A stretch of 64,000 nt of DNA from Saccharospirillum sp039982735 (GTDB lineage Bacteria > Pseudomonadota > Gammaproteobacteria > Pseudomonadales > Natronospirillaceae). The notes beneath the pieces are model-generated. The model made no database searches. It saw only the letters and a list, made by a program, of their open reading frames with translations, and had not been told where the DNA came from. Positions 44,124 through 52,434 of the stretch are shown here, in pieces. The number at the start of each line of letters is the position of its first letter. Within the stretch, counting starts at the first letter, position 1. The position numbers and the translations under genes were made by a program. The stretch spans positions 62,001 to 126,000 of the forward strand of contig NZ_JBDWXV010000007.1 in assembly GCF_039982735.1 (NCBI RefSeq), in the 5' to 3' direction.

Positions 44124-44957
44124 ATGATAAAGCACCTGCTGATGACGCTGAGTAGTACGTCATCCCCCTACGGCCGGTGCCTGGCCGGCTGTATCATTCT
44201 AAGCAGTGTGCTGGCGTCGCCCGCGCTGGCCGAAGATTGTGTAAAAACCTTCCGCTGGACCGACGACCCGCCCTACACCTACGCCTCAGCTGACGCACCG
44301 GGCGGTGTCAGCGGCATATCCGCCGATGTCATACGTACCGTGCTGAGCGAGTTGGGCTGCGACGTCCGGTTTGTCGATATGCCCTGGGCGCGTGCCTTGT
44401 CGGCGCTACAAACAGGACGGGTCGATATCGTCAGTGGTGCCTTTGATACCCCCGAACGCCGGGCCTATGCCCACTATGCCAACCAGGGTGACACCTCACC
44501 GAACGTCATCTTTGTTCGTGCAGACAACCCCGGTGCGGTTGCCTGGCAGCAGTTTTCCGACCTGCTCGAAAGCGATATCACGCTCGGCGGACAAATTGGC
44601 GTGAATTATGGCCCCGAGTACCAGCAAGCACTGGCAAACGGTGACCTGGAAGGCAGGCTGACGCTGGTGCCAAACCGCCCTGTGCTGTGGCAAATGCTCG
44701 ATCGCGATCGCATTGACGCCGTAGCGGCCAGCTACCTGACCGGTTTAATGGAAATCAGCCAGCTGGGGTTTCAGGACAGAATTGTCAGCACCGGGATCAA
44801 ATTGTCATCCGACCCAGCGTATATCATTTTTTCCAAAGCATCGATCGATGCAACCTTTGTAGACCGCTTCAATGAAGCCCACAACACCCTCCTTCAAAGC
44901 GAAAAGTACCGGACCATTGTGGATGCCCATACCCGGGAGGTTCAGGTGTCGGAATAG
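44124..44957 (+). CDS. Periplasmic solute-binding protein
   Basis: 277 residues with a Sec signal peptide (cleavage after ALA, about residue 37) and the SBP_bac_3 fold: FRWTDDPPYTYA, GVSGISADVIRTVLSELGCDVRFVDMPWARALSALQTGRVDIV, GQIGVNYGPEYQQAL. Such proteins usually deliver amino acids to an ABC transporter, but no permease or ATPase genes are adjacent. It may serve a distant transporter or act as a sensor. AAGGA ribosome binding site nine bases before ATG 44124. Confidence 0.9.
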   Translation: MIKHLLMTLSSTSSPYGRCLAGCIILSSVLASPALAEDCVKTFRWTDDPPYTYASADAPGGVSGISADVIRTVLSELGCDVRFVDMPWARALSALQTGRVDIVSGAFDTPERRAYAHYANQGDTSPNVIFVRADNPGAVAWQQFSDLLESDITLGGQIGVNYGPEYQQALANGDLEGRLTLVPNRPVLWQMLDRDRIDAVAASYLTGLMEISQLGFQDRIVSTGIKLSSDPAYIIFSKASIDATFVDRFNEAHNTLLQSEKYRTIVDAHTREVQVSE

Positions 44958-44991
44958 GGCACGCCCCCAAAGCTGGGCGGCAAGCAGACGC

Positions 44992-45519
44992 TCAACAGTC
45001 GACAGTAACGGTAGTGACAGTGCAGTCGGGGAAGCCAAACGAATCGTATTCAACGTAGCAACCCGGTCCGGGATCTGACGGGAGGTTAAACCCTACCCGG
45101 GTATACCGGTTATCAACGAACGTCTTGAGACTGGCACTGCTGCTGGCTTGCAGAGAAATGTAATCCAGCATGGTGAGCGCGTCGCCCACCTCGGCCTGGC
45201 TTTCGGGGCAGAGGTTACGCCAGTCTACTTCCGACCGCCCAACCTCGGTCTCTATCACGTAATCCAGCTGATTACTGCCGCCGGGGTTGCTGGCAGCAGG
45301 CGAGAGACCGCTGACATAGGCTTTGCTTCTGACAATACCAACGGTGCTTTTCATCGCACCCGAGACCGAATTGATGGTCGCAATACGGGCTTCCGATGAA
45401 AGCGTGACAAAGCGAGGGAGTGCAACGGCCGCCAGCACGCCGAGAATGACTATTACCAGAACCAGCTCAACCAGCGTGAACCCGCCTGAAACGCGTGTGT
45501 GGCCAACCTTCAAATCCAT
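44992..45519 (-). CDS. Orphan type IV pilin-like protein (MSHA/pseudopilin type)
   Basis: 175 residues. A short basic leader is followed by the prepilin peptidase site G^FTLVELVLVIVILGVLAAVALPRF with the conserved Glu at position +5, and a globular C-terminal domain with a Cys pair near the end (GPGCYVEYDSFGFPDCTVTTV). The long helix and late disulfide resemble MSHA pilins and type II secretion pseudopilins. No pilus assembly or secretion genes flank it, so assembly machinery must be elsewhere. ATG 45519 gives the normal leader length; an earlier start at 45564 would be too long. Confidence 0.88.
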   Translation of the reverse strand: MDLKVGHTRVSGGFTLVELVLVIVILGVLAAVALPRFVTLSSEARIATINSVSGAMKSTVGIVRSKAYVSGLSPAASNPGGSNQLDYVIETEVGRSEVDWRNLCPESQAEVGDALTMLDYISLQASSSASLKTFVDNRYTRVGFNLPSDPGPGCYVEYDSFGFPDCTVTTVTVDC

Positions 45520-46096
45520 GAGACAACTTATCCAATACCGCGCTGCAAAGCGGCGATTATCCAATAAAGCCGTCGCTCAGGCAATTAACCAACAGGCCCT
45601 GGCGGTCAGGCAACCGCAGTCAGACGGACTCAACGGGCGTGGCCGGAAACGGCGGTATGGCAAGGCAACAGACGCCGATGCAGATCACCTGAACGCCTTG
45701 TCCAATAACTCCCCCTGCACGCGGGGTATCAATATGGCCAGGGCTGAGGTCGTCCAAAAGCAGAGGGGACCCGTATCAACATCTATCAATACCGAACAGA
45801 GCATAAGCCCATGTCACAACCCCACGCGACACCTCCCGCTACACCGAACCGGCTCCCCTGCCGCGGTTGCCTGCCAAATTGCAGTAGCTACCCAACCTGC
45901 AATGGCACCCCCTGGCGGCAAGACAAGACCCCACCGCCGAAAGCACCGTAAGCTGTAATGTGGCAGGTGAGCATAAGTGCTGCCTGCGGGGGTCTTATGG
46001 AACATCAGATAATAGATTAACGTTGTCGGTCATCAATTTTCGCAACTGTAACCCCACTATCGAAAGGGCCGACACACTGCATACCTGACATGAATA
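45520..46096. other. Long intergenic region
   Basis: About 580 bases with no convincing gene. Frames open on both strands but lack ribosome binding sites and family similarity. A hairpin GGCAG...CTGCC lies near 45961-45983. No tRNA, riboswitch or insertion element is recognised; it presumably holds the pilin promoter on the minus strand. Confidence 0.35.
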
Positions 46097-46534
46097 CTAT
46101 TCACCCAGAAACCTCGATTCATGATCCTTAGTCGGCACAACGCAAACGTCAAAACGACCAAATAAACGGTAGCGGTTTAATGCAATACGATCATAAAGCC
46201 AGTCTCGAATAATCGATGGCACTACCCAGCCAATACATACCATAGGCCAGGGCCATGGCAATCGACGCATCACTCTGAAGAAGGCGGAAGACTTCGTATA
46301 AATGCTTGCCCCTTCAATAAGCAGCATGGTTTCATAATGATCGGTTGCCAAACCATACCATTGCAAAATGGCCTGACCTTCCGGTGACTGCACGGTAGCC
46401 AACTTGAACTTGCGCTCCTTATCAAACTTGATCAGGAAACGTGCCCAGGCAGAACAGAGCCTGCAGACCCCGTCAAACAGGATCACTCGATCTCCGGGGT
46501 TAATGTGTGGTGCATAGGTTGATTCTGACGTCAT
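46097..46534 (-). CDS. DCC family thiol-disulfide protein (DUF393)
   Basis: 145 residues with the family's defining D-G-V-C-x-x-C thiol motif (ILFDGVCRLCSAWARFLIKFD), then LATVQSPEGQAILQWYGL and the C-terminal IRDWLYDRIALNRYRLFG. DUF393 proteins are thioredoxin-like and of unsettled function. I use ATG 46534, close to the first conserved strand; a GTG 39 bases upstream (46573) is an alternative, and neither has a strong ribosome binding site. Confidence 0.87.
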   Translation of the reverse strand: MTSESTYAPHINPGDRVILFDGVCRLCSAWARFLIKFDKERKFKLATVQSPEGQAILQWYGLATDHYETMLLIEGASIYTKSSAFFRVMRRLPWPWPMVCIGWVVPSIIRDWLYDRIALNRYRLFGRFDVCVVPTKDHESRFLGE

Positions 46535-46665
46535 ATATGCAGAAGCTGGTGAGGTAAGCTGAGAAGTTGCCACCGTCAGTACAAGCAGTCAACACAGCCA
46601 GGGCAACTACTGCGGTATTCGTTTGCCGAATGGCAATCCGGCGCTGAATATGGAGAGGTAACCGT

Positions 46666-46706
46666 AAACGGGCGCCTACTAAGTGCCATTCAATAGACGC
46701 CCGTTT
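46666..46706 (-). terminator. Terminator related to the one after the FG-GAP gene
   Basis: On the minus strand AACGGGCGTCTA (about 46702-46691) pairs with TAGGCGCCCGTT around the loop TTGAATGGCACTTAG, followed by T. The GGGCGTCTATTGAA portion and the CGCCC end match the hairpin at 23784-23816. Confidence 0.65.
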
Positions 46707-46725
46707 TCACGATTGATTCAGACGA

Positions 46726-46971
46726 TCAGTAAAGGTATACAGCCCCCGTGTTGTTTCCGTCGTTGTCAGCTTGTTCTTCGGCACTGGCCTGAGTGCCTGT
46801 GGCGGTGCTGTACTCGGCGTTGGCAGCAACGGCCATGGTATCGCCATCCGTTTCGCCTCTTCCTTCGTCAGCAGAGTCAGAGCTACCGCCTCCTCTACCA
46901 CAGGCACTTAATAATGTTATCAGAACGGCGGCAAGCTGCCATCGCGCCATTGTCATTCCAATACTGTTCAT
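46726..46971 (-). CDS. Internally deleted FG-GAP lipoprotein (remnant)
   Basis: 81 residues. Lipoprotein signal with lipobox LLSAC and a Gly/Ser/Asp linker run straight into a 40-residue tail (DGDTMAVAANAE, TATGTQASAEEQAD, NTGAVYLY). This tail closely matches the C terminus of the seven-blade FG-GAP protein at 21913-23760 (GDGETLAIAARSEG, ATGTQASAEEQAD, NRGVVYLY). All complete blades are missing, as if an in-frame deletion joined signal and tail. The AAAGGAGAAGACGC ribosome binding site is intact and the downstream terminator is homologous. It may be an exported peptide or simply a decaying copy. Confidence 0.75.
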   Translation of the reverse strand: MNSIGMTMARWQLAAVLITLLSACGRGGGSSDSADEGRGETDGDTMAVAANAEYSTATGTQASAEEQADNDGNNTGAVYLY

Positions 46972-47150
46972 GCGTCTTCTCCTTTAAAGGGATGCACTTA
47001 GCCCGGCAATGTTAGGGATGACATGGTTAAGCCGGTATCCTTCAGATGTCGGGTCAGTGGGCGTGTACAGCATTTGCAGGACACCGGTGTTGCATCAACC
47101 CCGTTATGGTTAGGCGGTAAAAAACAAACCTGACAATAACGAGGTAGACA

Positions 47151-48968
47151 ATGACTTCGCACAGAAGAATCAATGGATTACTTGCTCTCGCGCTGGCCAG
47201 CGCAGTCATCACAGGCTGTGGGGAAAGTTCAGGAGGTGGAGGAAATGGCGCAGGTGGCGATGACTCCGGAGGTAGCGACAACGGATCTGGCGCAGACTGG
47301 ACCCTGCCTCAGTTACCCGGCCTGGAGGGCGATGCCGATAACCAGGACATACTGTACTTCAGCAATAGCTACCAGGACGATGACGGCAACCATTCCGCCC
47401 TGTATGCGATGAACCCGGCTAACCCCGACAGCATCTTTCGGCAACACCTGACCGTGGAAGGAACGGGCGACAACCCCGAGTCGATTGGGCGGACGCTGTA
47501 CCGCCCACTAGTTGAAGCCGACATAGATGAAAACGACGGCCGTGTTGATAACTATCGGGTATCCGACGTGCTGTTCGCGCACAACCGGGAATCCGGCATC
47601 GCGTCATCAGAAGGCTTCGCCCGGGCAAGCACCGATGGAGACCTCTTTCTAAACGGCCAAATGGGTGTGAGGGTGTCTTCGGAAACGTTCACCGAAGCGC
47701 AGAATATGAGCAGTATTGGCGCAACGTTGCGGCAAACCTATATTAACGCCGATAGAACGGAACTTAGCTACGGTGGGGCAGGTAACAAGATGCTCGTGCG
47801 AATGGATTACCCCGCAGCAGACGACCCGTTAATGCCAGACTCAAAACTTATCGAGTACATTACACCCGTTGATCATGTAGCGAGTGATTCCGGGAGCTAC
47901 AGATACCTGACGCTGAAAACCGACGACGCCACGTTATGTAACGGCTATTTTTTGTCGCGCGCGACCTCCAATTCAAACGGCTCAACGAGCCTCGGTGTAG
48001 ATAATTTGCTCCCGAACACAAGGGAGGCGAGTTTCGCCGCTCCGCTGGGTGGCCCATTAACGGATAAGACCCAATACCTGGTTATTAATGTCCTGAACCA
48101 GGCTGACTGTACAGCGCAGGAAGCTTCAGTATGGCGCTATGATCCATCCGCGCCGGTAAGTTCAGGCCTGACACAGGTACTGAATGGGGCAGATGAACCA
48201 CTCATTTTCCCCACCGGCGTTGCGGGGGCACCTTTCATGCCCGCCGATCGCCATATGGCGCGCAAAGGCAACGTGCTGTTTTTTGGCATAGCCAACGCAT
48301 CAGGCTTGGGGCAACAGGACTTGTACCGGATCGAAGGCGACAACTGGAGCCTGTTCGCTGAACAGGAGGATTCGCTGGGCTTTTATACGGGTTTTATCAT
48401 CGCGGGCGATGGCCGGGTGGCGGCCTCGGTAGGCAGCCAGGTCGTCAGTTGGGACACAACCGGTAATGACCGGCAGGTACTGGATGACAGCACAACAACC
48501 TTTGCCGGGATCATGACCGACGTGCTGGGCAGCCGCAGCGGCTGGATATACTACAACCGCGCCGACCACACCGGGCAAGACCACGCCGTCGCCATGAAGA
48601 TGGATGGCAGCGATTCACTGGAGATTCCCGACGCTCAATGGTTTGGGGCGTCCTCCACGGGAAAGGGAGATTCCATCAGCAACATGACAGAGCTCAGCGA
48701 GGTGTTTCTCTGGCGTGACGGATACATCGGGGCGGTGATCGCCACCAACCCAGGTTTGGGCTTGGTCATACTGGGCGACCTGGATTCAACGCCCGATAAC
48801 GTCCTGATGCGCGGTATGGCACCGGGGCCACACCGGCTGATTGAAGTATTACCCGCTGGCGAAGACGAAGGCCGGGTGTATTACGTCAATACCCGGGTTC
48901 CCAATTCTCTGCAGGCGCTTGAGGTTGAAGAACCCACCGGTCATCAACGCCCGGTCGATGGATTCTGA
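47151..48968 (+). CDS. Large lipoprotein of unknown function
   Basis: 605 residues: lipobox ITGC (Cys about residue 23), then an acidic Gly/Ser/Asp linker, then about 550 residues of alternating short strands with repeated DxxxLYFxN/GYYxNxxD-like patterns (ILYFSNSYQDDDGNHSALYAM, KGNVLFFGIANASG, GWIYYNRADHTGQDH). A six- or seven-bladed propeller is likely. No enzyme motif. Divergent from the FG-GAP remnant, with GAGG before ATG 47151, and followed by a strong terminator. Confidence 0.8.
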   Translation: MTSHRRINGLLALALASAVITGCGESSGGGGNGAGGDDSGGSDNGSGADWTLPQLPGLEGDADNQDILYFSNSYQDDDGNHSALYAMNPANPDSIFRQHLTVEGTGDNPESIGRTLYRPLVEADIDENDGRVDNYRVSDVLFAHNRESGIASSEGFARASTDGDLFLNGQMGVRVSSETFTEAQNMSSIGATLRQTYINADRTELSYGGAGNKMLVRMDYPAADDPLMPDSKLIEYITPVDHVASDSGSYRYLTLKTDDATLCNGYFLSRATSNSNGSTSLGVDNLLPNTREASFAAPLGGPLTDKTQYLVINVLNQADCTAQEASVWRYDPSAPVSSGLTQVLNGADEPLIFPTGVAGAPFMPADRHMARKGNVLFFGIANASGLGQQDLYRIEGDNWSLFAEQEDSLGFYTGFIIAGDGRVAASVGSQVVSWDTTGNDRQVLDDSTTTFAGIMTDVLGSRSGWIYYNRADHTGQDHAVAMKMDGSDSLEIPDAQWFGASSTGKGDSISNMTELSEVFLWRDGYIGAVIATNPGLGLVILGDLDSTPDNVLMRGMAPGPHRLIEVLPAGEDEGRVYYVNTRVPNSLQALEVEEPTGHQRPVDGF

Positions 48969-49269
48969 ACCCCCATCCGGTGATGCACGTTACAGAAACC
49001 CTACTCAGTGTGGATCAATTTTACAGCGTGCTCCAAACACCAGGACCAAGACCCCGGAATTCCGGGGTTTTTGGTGTTAAAGGATCGTGTAGCGCACAGG
49101 AGTGCGGCGTTTCCACCGCTAATTGACGACGCCATTCGAACCGGCCTGTACTATTCAGGCATTGAGCTCACCAGGCAGTAACCGAAGCATAACCAGGCCG
49201 GAAGCGGCGACCGGAAGCGATAGTCGGGCGCCGCTGTTCTAATGCCCAGGCGTAAACGGAACACCCGGG
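48969..49269. other. Intergenic region between convergent genes
   Basis: About 300 bases. It contains the terminator at 49037-49079; the remaining 190 bases toward the kinase-like gene show no gene, RNA or repeat that I recognise. Confidence 0.4.
49037..49079. terminator. Strong bidirectional terminator
   Basis: ACCCCGGAATTCCGGGGT (49051-49068) is a perfect palindrome followed by TTTTTGG; an outer AACACC...GGTGTT pair (49037-49042 / 49074-49079) extends the stem. Confidence 0.88.
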
Positions 49270-50019
49270 CTAGAGGTTCTCGATGCTATTAAACGCCTTC
49301 TGGCAGGATGCCAAATACGCACTACCAAACAGATTGTAATGGTTCAGAAAGTGATAAAGGTTGTAGATCTCTCGCTTGCGACCATAGTGAGTGCTAAGCG
49401 GCCGCACCGCCTCATAGGCTTGATAGAAAGGCTTTCCAAAGCCACCGAACATCTCAGTCATGGCCAGGTCCGCTTCCGGGTCACCGTAATAGACAGCCGG
49501 GTCAATCAGCCAGCTCGACGCTCGATCAAACATCACGTTGCCGGACCATAGGTCGCCATGAAGCAAAGCGGGTGCACCCGTATGCTCATTTAACCACGCG
49601 GCCAGAATGTTGCCCTTTAGGTGAAGTACCTCACTGAATTGATCCCTTAGCCGAGCATCACTGATCATCCCTACCTGATAGCCAAGCCTGTATTCCAGAA
49701 AGAAATCACCCCAGTTGTCACTTTCGCCATTCTTCTGGGGGTTCAAACCTATATAATTATCACGGTGAAAACCGACGTGGCTTTGCGGCAGTCGATGAAT
49801 AAGGGCAAGCCCTTTCCCCAGTGCCCGAAAAAGAGTGTCAGAGGGAGGTGATGCATCAACTTCAGTCATCTGAAGCTGACCTTCACTGACCGAAAATACC
49901 TCGGGTACCTTTAACTCATTGACCCCGGCCAATGTGACTGCTTCCCGCAGAAGCTCCAGGCCTCCGGCCTCACAATACAACGCATTTGCGAATCTGGTGT
50001 CGTTTCTCTTGGTATGCAT
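49270..50019 (-). CDS. Fructosamine kinase-like protein, short N terminus
   Basis: 249 residues. The C-lobe is complete: catalytic loop LLHGDLWSGNVMFD, DFG-equivalent IDPAVYYGDPEADLAM and GLALIHRLPQSHVGFHRDNYIG. It matches the fructosamine-3-kinase/ketosamine kinase family (protein deglycation). The N terminus begins at KRNDTRFANALYCEAGGLELL. The usual glycine-rich nucleotide loop and first strands (about 25-30 residues, V-x-x-x-x-G-G-x-x-N-x-A-Y) are absent, and no frame upstream supplies them. It is probably a truncated or reduced-activity copy. GTG 50049 is an alternative start and does not help. Confidence 0.8.
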   Translation of the reverse strand: MHTKRNDTRFANALYCEAGGLELLREAVTLAGVNELKVPEVFSVSEGQLQMTEVDASPPSDTLFRALGKGLALIHRLPQSHVGFHRDNYIGLNPQKNGESDNWGDFFLEYRLGYQVGMISDARLRDQFSEVLHLKGNILAAWLNEHTGAPALLHGDLWSGNVMFDRASSWLIDPAVYYGDPEADLAMTEMFGGFGKPFYQAYEAVRPLSTHYGRKREIYNLYHFLNHYNLFGSAYLASCQKAFNSIENL

Positions 50020-50113
50020 AGTCGCAAGGGTAGCCGCCAACGTCTGCACGCGTCAAAGCCGTCAAAAACCATGGGCTGATGCCGCCCAGTCTGGGCGTAT
50101 CACGAGTCCTGCG

Positions 50114-50428
50114 TCAGAACACCCAAGAGATCAGCAACCAGAGGACAACGAAAAAGGCAAAAAACCCAATAAGTAAGAATTGTATTTCACCGAGTAGTCC
50201 ATCACCGGCAGCAACCGCAAAAACGATGAGAACCAAGACAGTCAGGGTAAACGCAATGACCGCCGCATCTTTTATACCCACACCCGGTGCCAGGTAAACC
50301 TGATTGAACTCAGCCAGCATGGGTAATGCAAAGAAACCGCCAATAAAGAGCAGAGCCACGAGAACAATCAGTGCTATCGCAATCGTTCTGGCCTCCCTCT
50401 CGTCTTTCTTTCCAGTGTCATCGGCCAT
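50114..50428 (-). CDS. Small membrane protein, partner of PH-domain gene
   Basis: 104 residues: charged N terminus (MADDTGKKDERE) and three hydrophobic helices (about 15-40, 55-75, 80-103). No family recognised. Its ATG is two bases downstream of the PH-domain gene's stop, so the two are co-transcribed and probably form a membrane complex. Confidence 0.75.
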   Translation of the reverse strand: MADDTGKKDEREARTIAIALIVLVALLFIGGFFALPMLAEFNQVYLAPGVGIKDAAVIAFTLTVLVLIVFAVAAGDGLLGEIQFLLIGFFAFFVVLWLLISWVF

Positions 50429-50430
50429 GG

Positions 50431-50805
50431 TTATTCAGCCAGGTGAGCTTTGATCATATCTCTCAGATCATGAGGTCGTGGTACCCCGGCTGCTTCAATT
50501 TCCGCATCGTCGCCCGCAGTAAACACGGAAATCTTGCCGACCCCGAATATCCGGTTGAGAAACGTCTGATAGACCTTCACAGTACGAATACTTCTAACAT
50601 TCAATTCAGTGCGATCTTTACTTAACAATCCCTTCTCAAGAATAAGGTCGTTACCCGTGAACTCGAGGGTGGTGGACTTACACTTCAAATACCAAATGAG
50701 AAGAATCAGAATGCCTACTGCGAGTGGAATCAACAAGACCGCAAGAATGAACCCGAGCGGATTATTCTTGAACATGGCTGGATGTTCAGAGTATTTCGTT
50801 TCCAA
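50431..50805 (-). CDS. Bacterial PH-domain membrane protein (bPH2/YdbS-like)
   Basis: 124 residues: two close hydrophobic segments (about 15-40) followed by a bPH2-type PH domain with STTLEFTGNDLILEKGLLSKDRTELNVRSIRTVKVYQTFLNRIFGVG and the final IEAAGVPRPHDLRDMI. YdbS/YdbT-like proteins are membrane-bound and linked to resistance to antimicrobial compounds in Bacillus; no clear role in gammaproteobacteria. First gene of a two-gene unit. Confidence 0.86.
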   Translation of the reverse strand: METKYSEHPAMFKNNPLGFILAVLLIPLAVGILILLIWYLKCKSTTLEFTGNDLILEKGLLSKDRTELNVRSIRTVKVYQTFLNRIFGVGKISVFTAGDDAEIEAAGVPRPHDLRDMIKAHLAE

Positions 50806-51285
50806 TTGTGATTCCTTTTGCGCTGATACCCCTGCGGGTAGAATGTCACGTCTGTTGTGATGCTGTATCGTTCATTCGCGTTGAACCAGGCACCGACCCA
50901 AGGGTACGTTAAAAACGCAGACGGAACCATTGCAAAATAGATCACAAGACCAGCAACGCTATACTCTAAGGCGGTACATAAGGGGCGGTGCTGGCGTCAT
51001 ATCACGCCCACAGCACCAGCGCCAACCACCGCTTTCACGCAGATAGCAGTGTACGCGACTGGGCTATGTGAACCAGGTGCCTCTGCTGCCTGTAGCCGCA
51101 CAGTGAAAGACCGAAGGGGCGTCCTGGTTGCGAGAACACTCTCGGCCCCGGGTTCATCAAACCTGACATTACACCGGCCATAAGCCACTTTTAGTTGCCA
51201 ATAGCAGCTATTTTTGCGTCATCCCCTGCATATTGATTGTAACTTTCTGTATATTCCCACTGTGTCAATACGCTTAAGGACAGCT
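50806..51285. other. Divergent intergenic region
   Basis: 480 bases between the PH-domain gene (minus) and the DUF3592-like operon (plus). Short frames here lack ribosome binding sites. No repeat, RNA or insertion sequence recognised; promoters for both directions are expected. Confidence 0.35.
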
Positions 51286-51660
51286 ATGAAAACCTACGGT
51301 TATATCGTACTAGGGATGTCGGTGCTTTCAATCGTCATGGCTATTGTTGATTCACCTGCCTGGTTAATCGGTGGCCTGTTCAGCATTCACCTGGCTTGGC
51401 AACTGTTAGCAAAGGAATACAGAAAAGCCCATTGCAACGCGGTCACCAAAGGCAAAGTACTGTCGATCAGAGCGAATGGCACCTTTCTCGGTGGCGAACA
51501 CCAGCCGCTACACGATGCCAGCATCGCCTACCTGGATACCGTTAAAGAATTTAAAAATCTCCCGCCGAACTTCATCCACGATGTGGCCCCCGGAGAGATC
51601 ATTGAAATCAAGTACAACGCAAGAAAGCCGGATGTCGCTTTCGTCAATTTCATTGAGTAA
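51286..51660 (+). CDS. Small membrane protein, DUF3592-like, first of three-gene operon
   Basis: 124 residues: two N-terminal hydrophobic helices (about 5-25, 27-42) and a C-terminal beta domain with TKGKVLSIRANGTFLGG, DASIAYLDTVKEF and VAPGEIIEIKYNARKPDVAFVN. This is the layout of DUF3592-type proteins (V-x-G-x-V ... PGxxIxVxYxPxxP). ATG 51286 has AAGGA upstream. Followed after 11 bases by a second DUF3592-like gene. Confidence 0.75.
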   Translation: MKTYGYIVLGMSVLSIVMAIVDSPAWLIGGLFSIHLAWQLLAKEYRKAHCNAVTKGKVLSIRANGTFLGGEHQPLHDASIAYLDTVKEFKNLPPNFIHDVAPGEIIEIKYNARKPDVAFVNFIE

Positions 51661-51671
51661 GGGAGCGCAGC

Positions 51672-52382
51672 ATGTTGATTGTAGCCGGTTTTATGATGTC
51701 ACTGGTCCTGGCGCTGGCGTTGTTATATTTCATGTTTATTCAAACCTCACCAGACGCCATACTGGACCTTGGTTTCATCAGCTACCTTTCAAGCAATGCC
51801 GGTACCGCCTTGGGTGGTCTGATTGGCATGATGGCACTTACCTTCTTTGTCATTTTACCCATGCTCGCAAAAATCCCCGGTACCGTCAGGGAAACGCTCA
51901 ACCAACGACGGTTTCGCCGCCCGCCAGAAAGAACGACCGGCAAGGTTGTGAACTCAACACAAGGAGTCGATTACACGTCGGTAGAGCTAACTTACTCGGG
52001 CCACCGCCAGGTATTTCGAATTGACAACCGGGTACTGACAGCCCCGCTTGAGCCGGGAACCGAACTGATCGTGTTTTACGACCCTGTCAACAAGAGCAAC
52101 GCTTACATCGACGTATTGGGCTCTCTTGATCAACAGCACACTCACATAACCCAGTCAGACACCCTATTCAAACTGTTGGAGATAACACCCCGGTTTGACG
52201 TATCGCCTCAATCATTCGAGTTAGTGGGTGAACTGTACGGTGGCTCGTTCGACGCTCAAAAGGCCAGTTTGGTGTGCCAGTTCAACCGGGAAGAGCTCGG
52301 CCATTTTACACCAGGCACACTGCTCCCCTGTATTGTGAGCGGTTCCAAGGACAACTACACCATTTCAATGGTCACGAGCTGA
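51672..52382 (+). CDS. DUF3592-like membrane protein, second of three-gene operon
   Basis: 236 residues: two N-terminal membrane helices (about 3-24, 45-67), then TTGKVVNSTQGVDYTSVELTYSGHRQVFRI and LEPGTELIVFYDPVNKSNAYID. This is the DUF3592 core seen in the upstream gene too, so the pair looks like diverged paralogues. An extra C-terminal domain (about 170-236) with paired strands is unique to this copy. GGGAGC ribosome binding site. Confidence 0.78.
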   Translation: MLIVAGFMMSLVLALALLYFMFIQTSPDAILDLGFISYLSSNAGTALGGLIGMMALTFFVILPMLAKIPGTVRETLNQRRFRRPPERTTGKVVNSTQGVDYTSVELTYSGHRQVFRIDNRVLTAPLEPGTELIVFYDPVNKSNAYIDVLGSLDQQHTHITQSDTLFKLLEITPRFDVSPQSFELVGELYGGSFDAQKASLVCQFNREELGHFTPGTLLPCIVSGSKDNYTISMVTS

Positions 52383-52434
52383 TCACCACCCGGTGTAACG
52401 CCATTCACTCAAGTACAGACCCGATATAGAGCTT

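Noticed and set aside
45323..45958. 211-residue plus-strand frame beginning inside the pilin gene
   Set aside because: Overlaps the pseudopilin on the opposite strand, low-complexity, no ribosome binding site.
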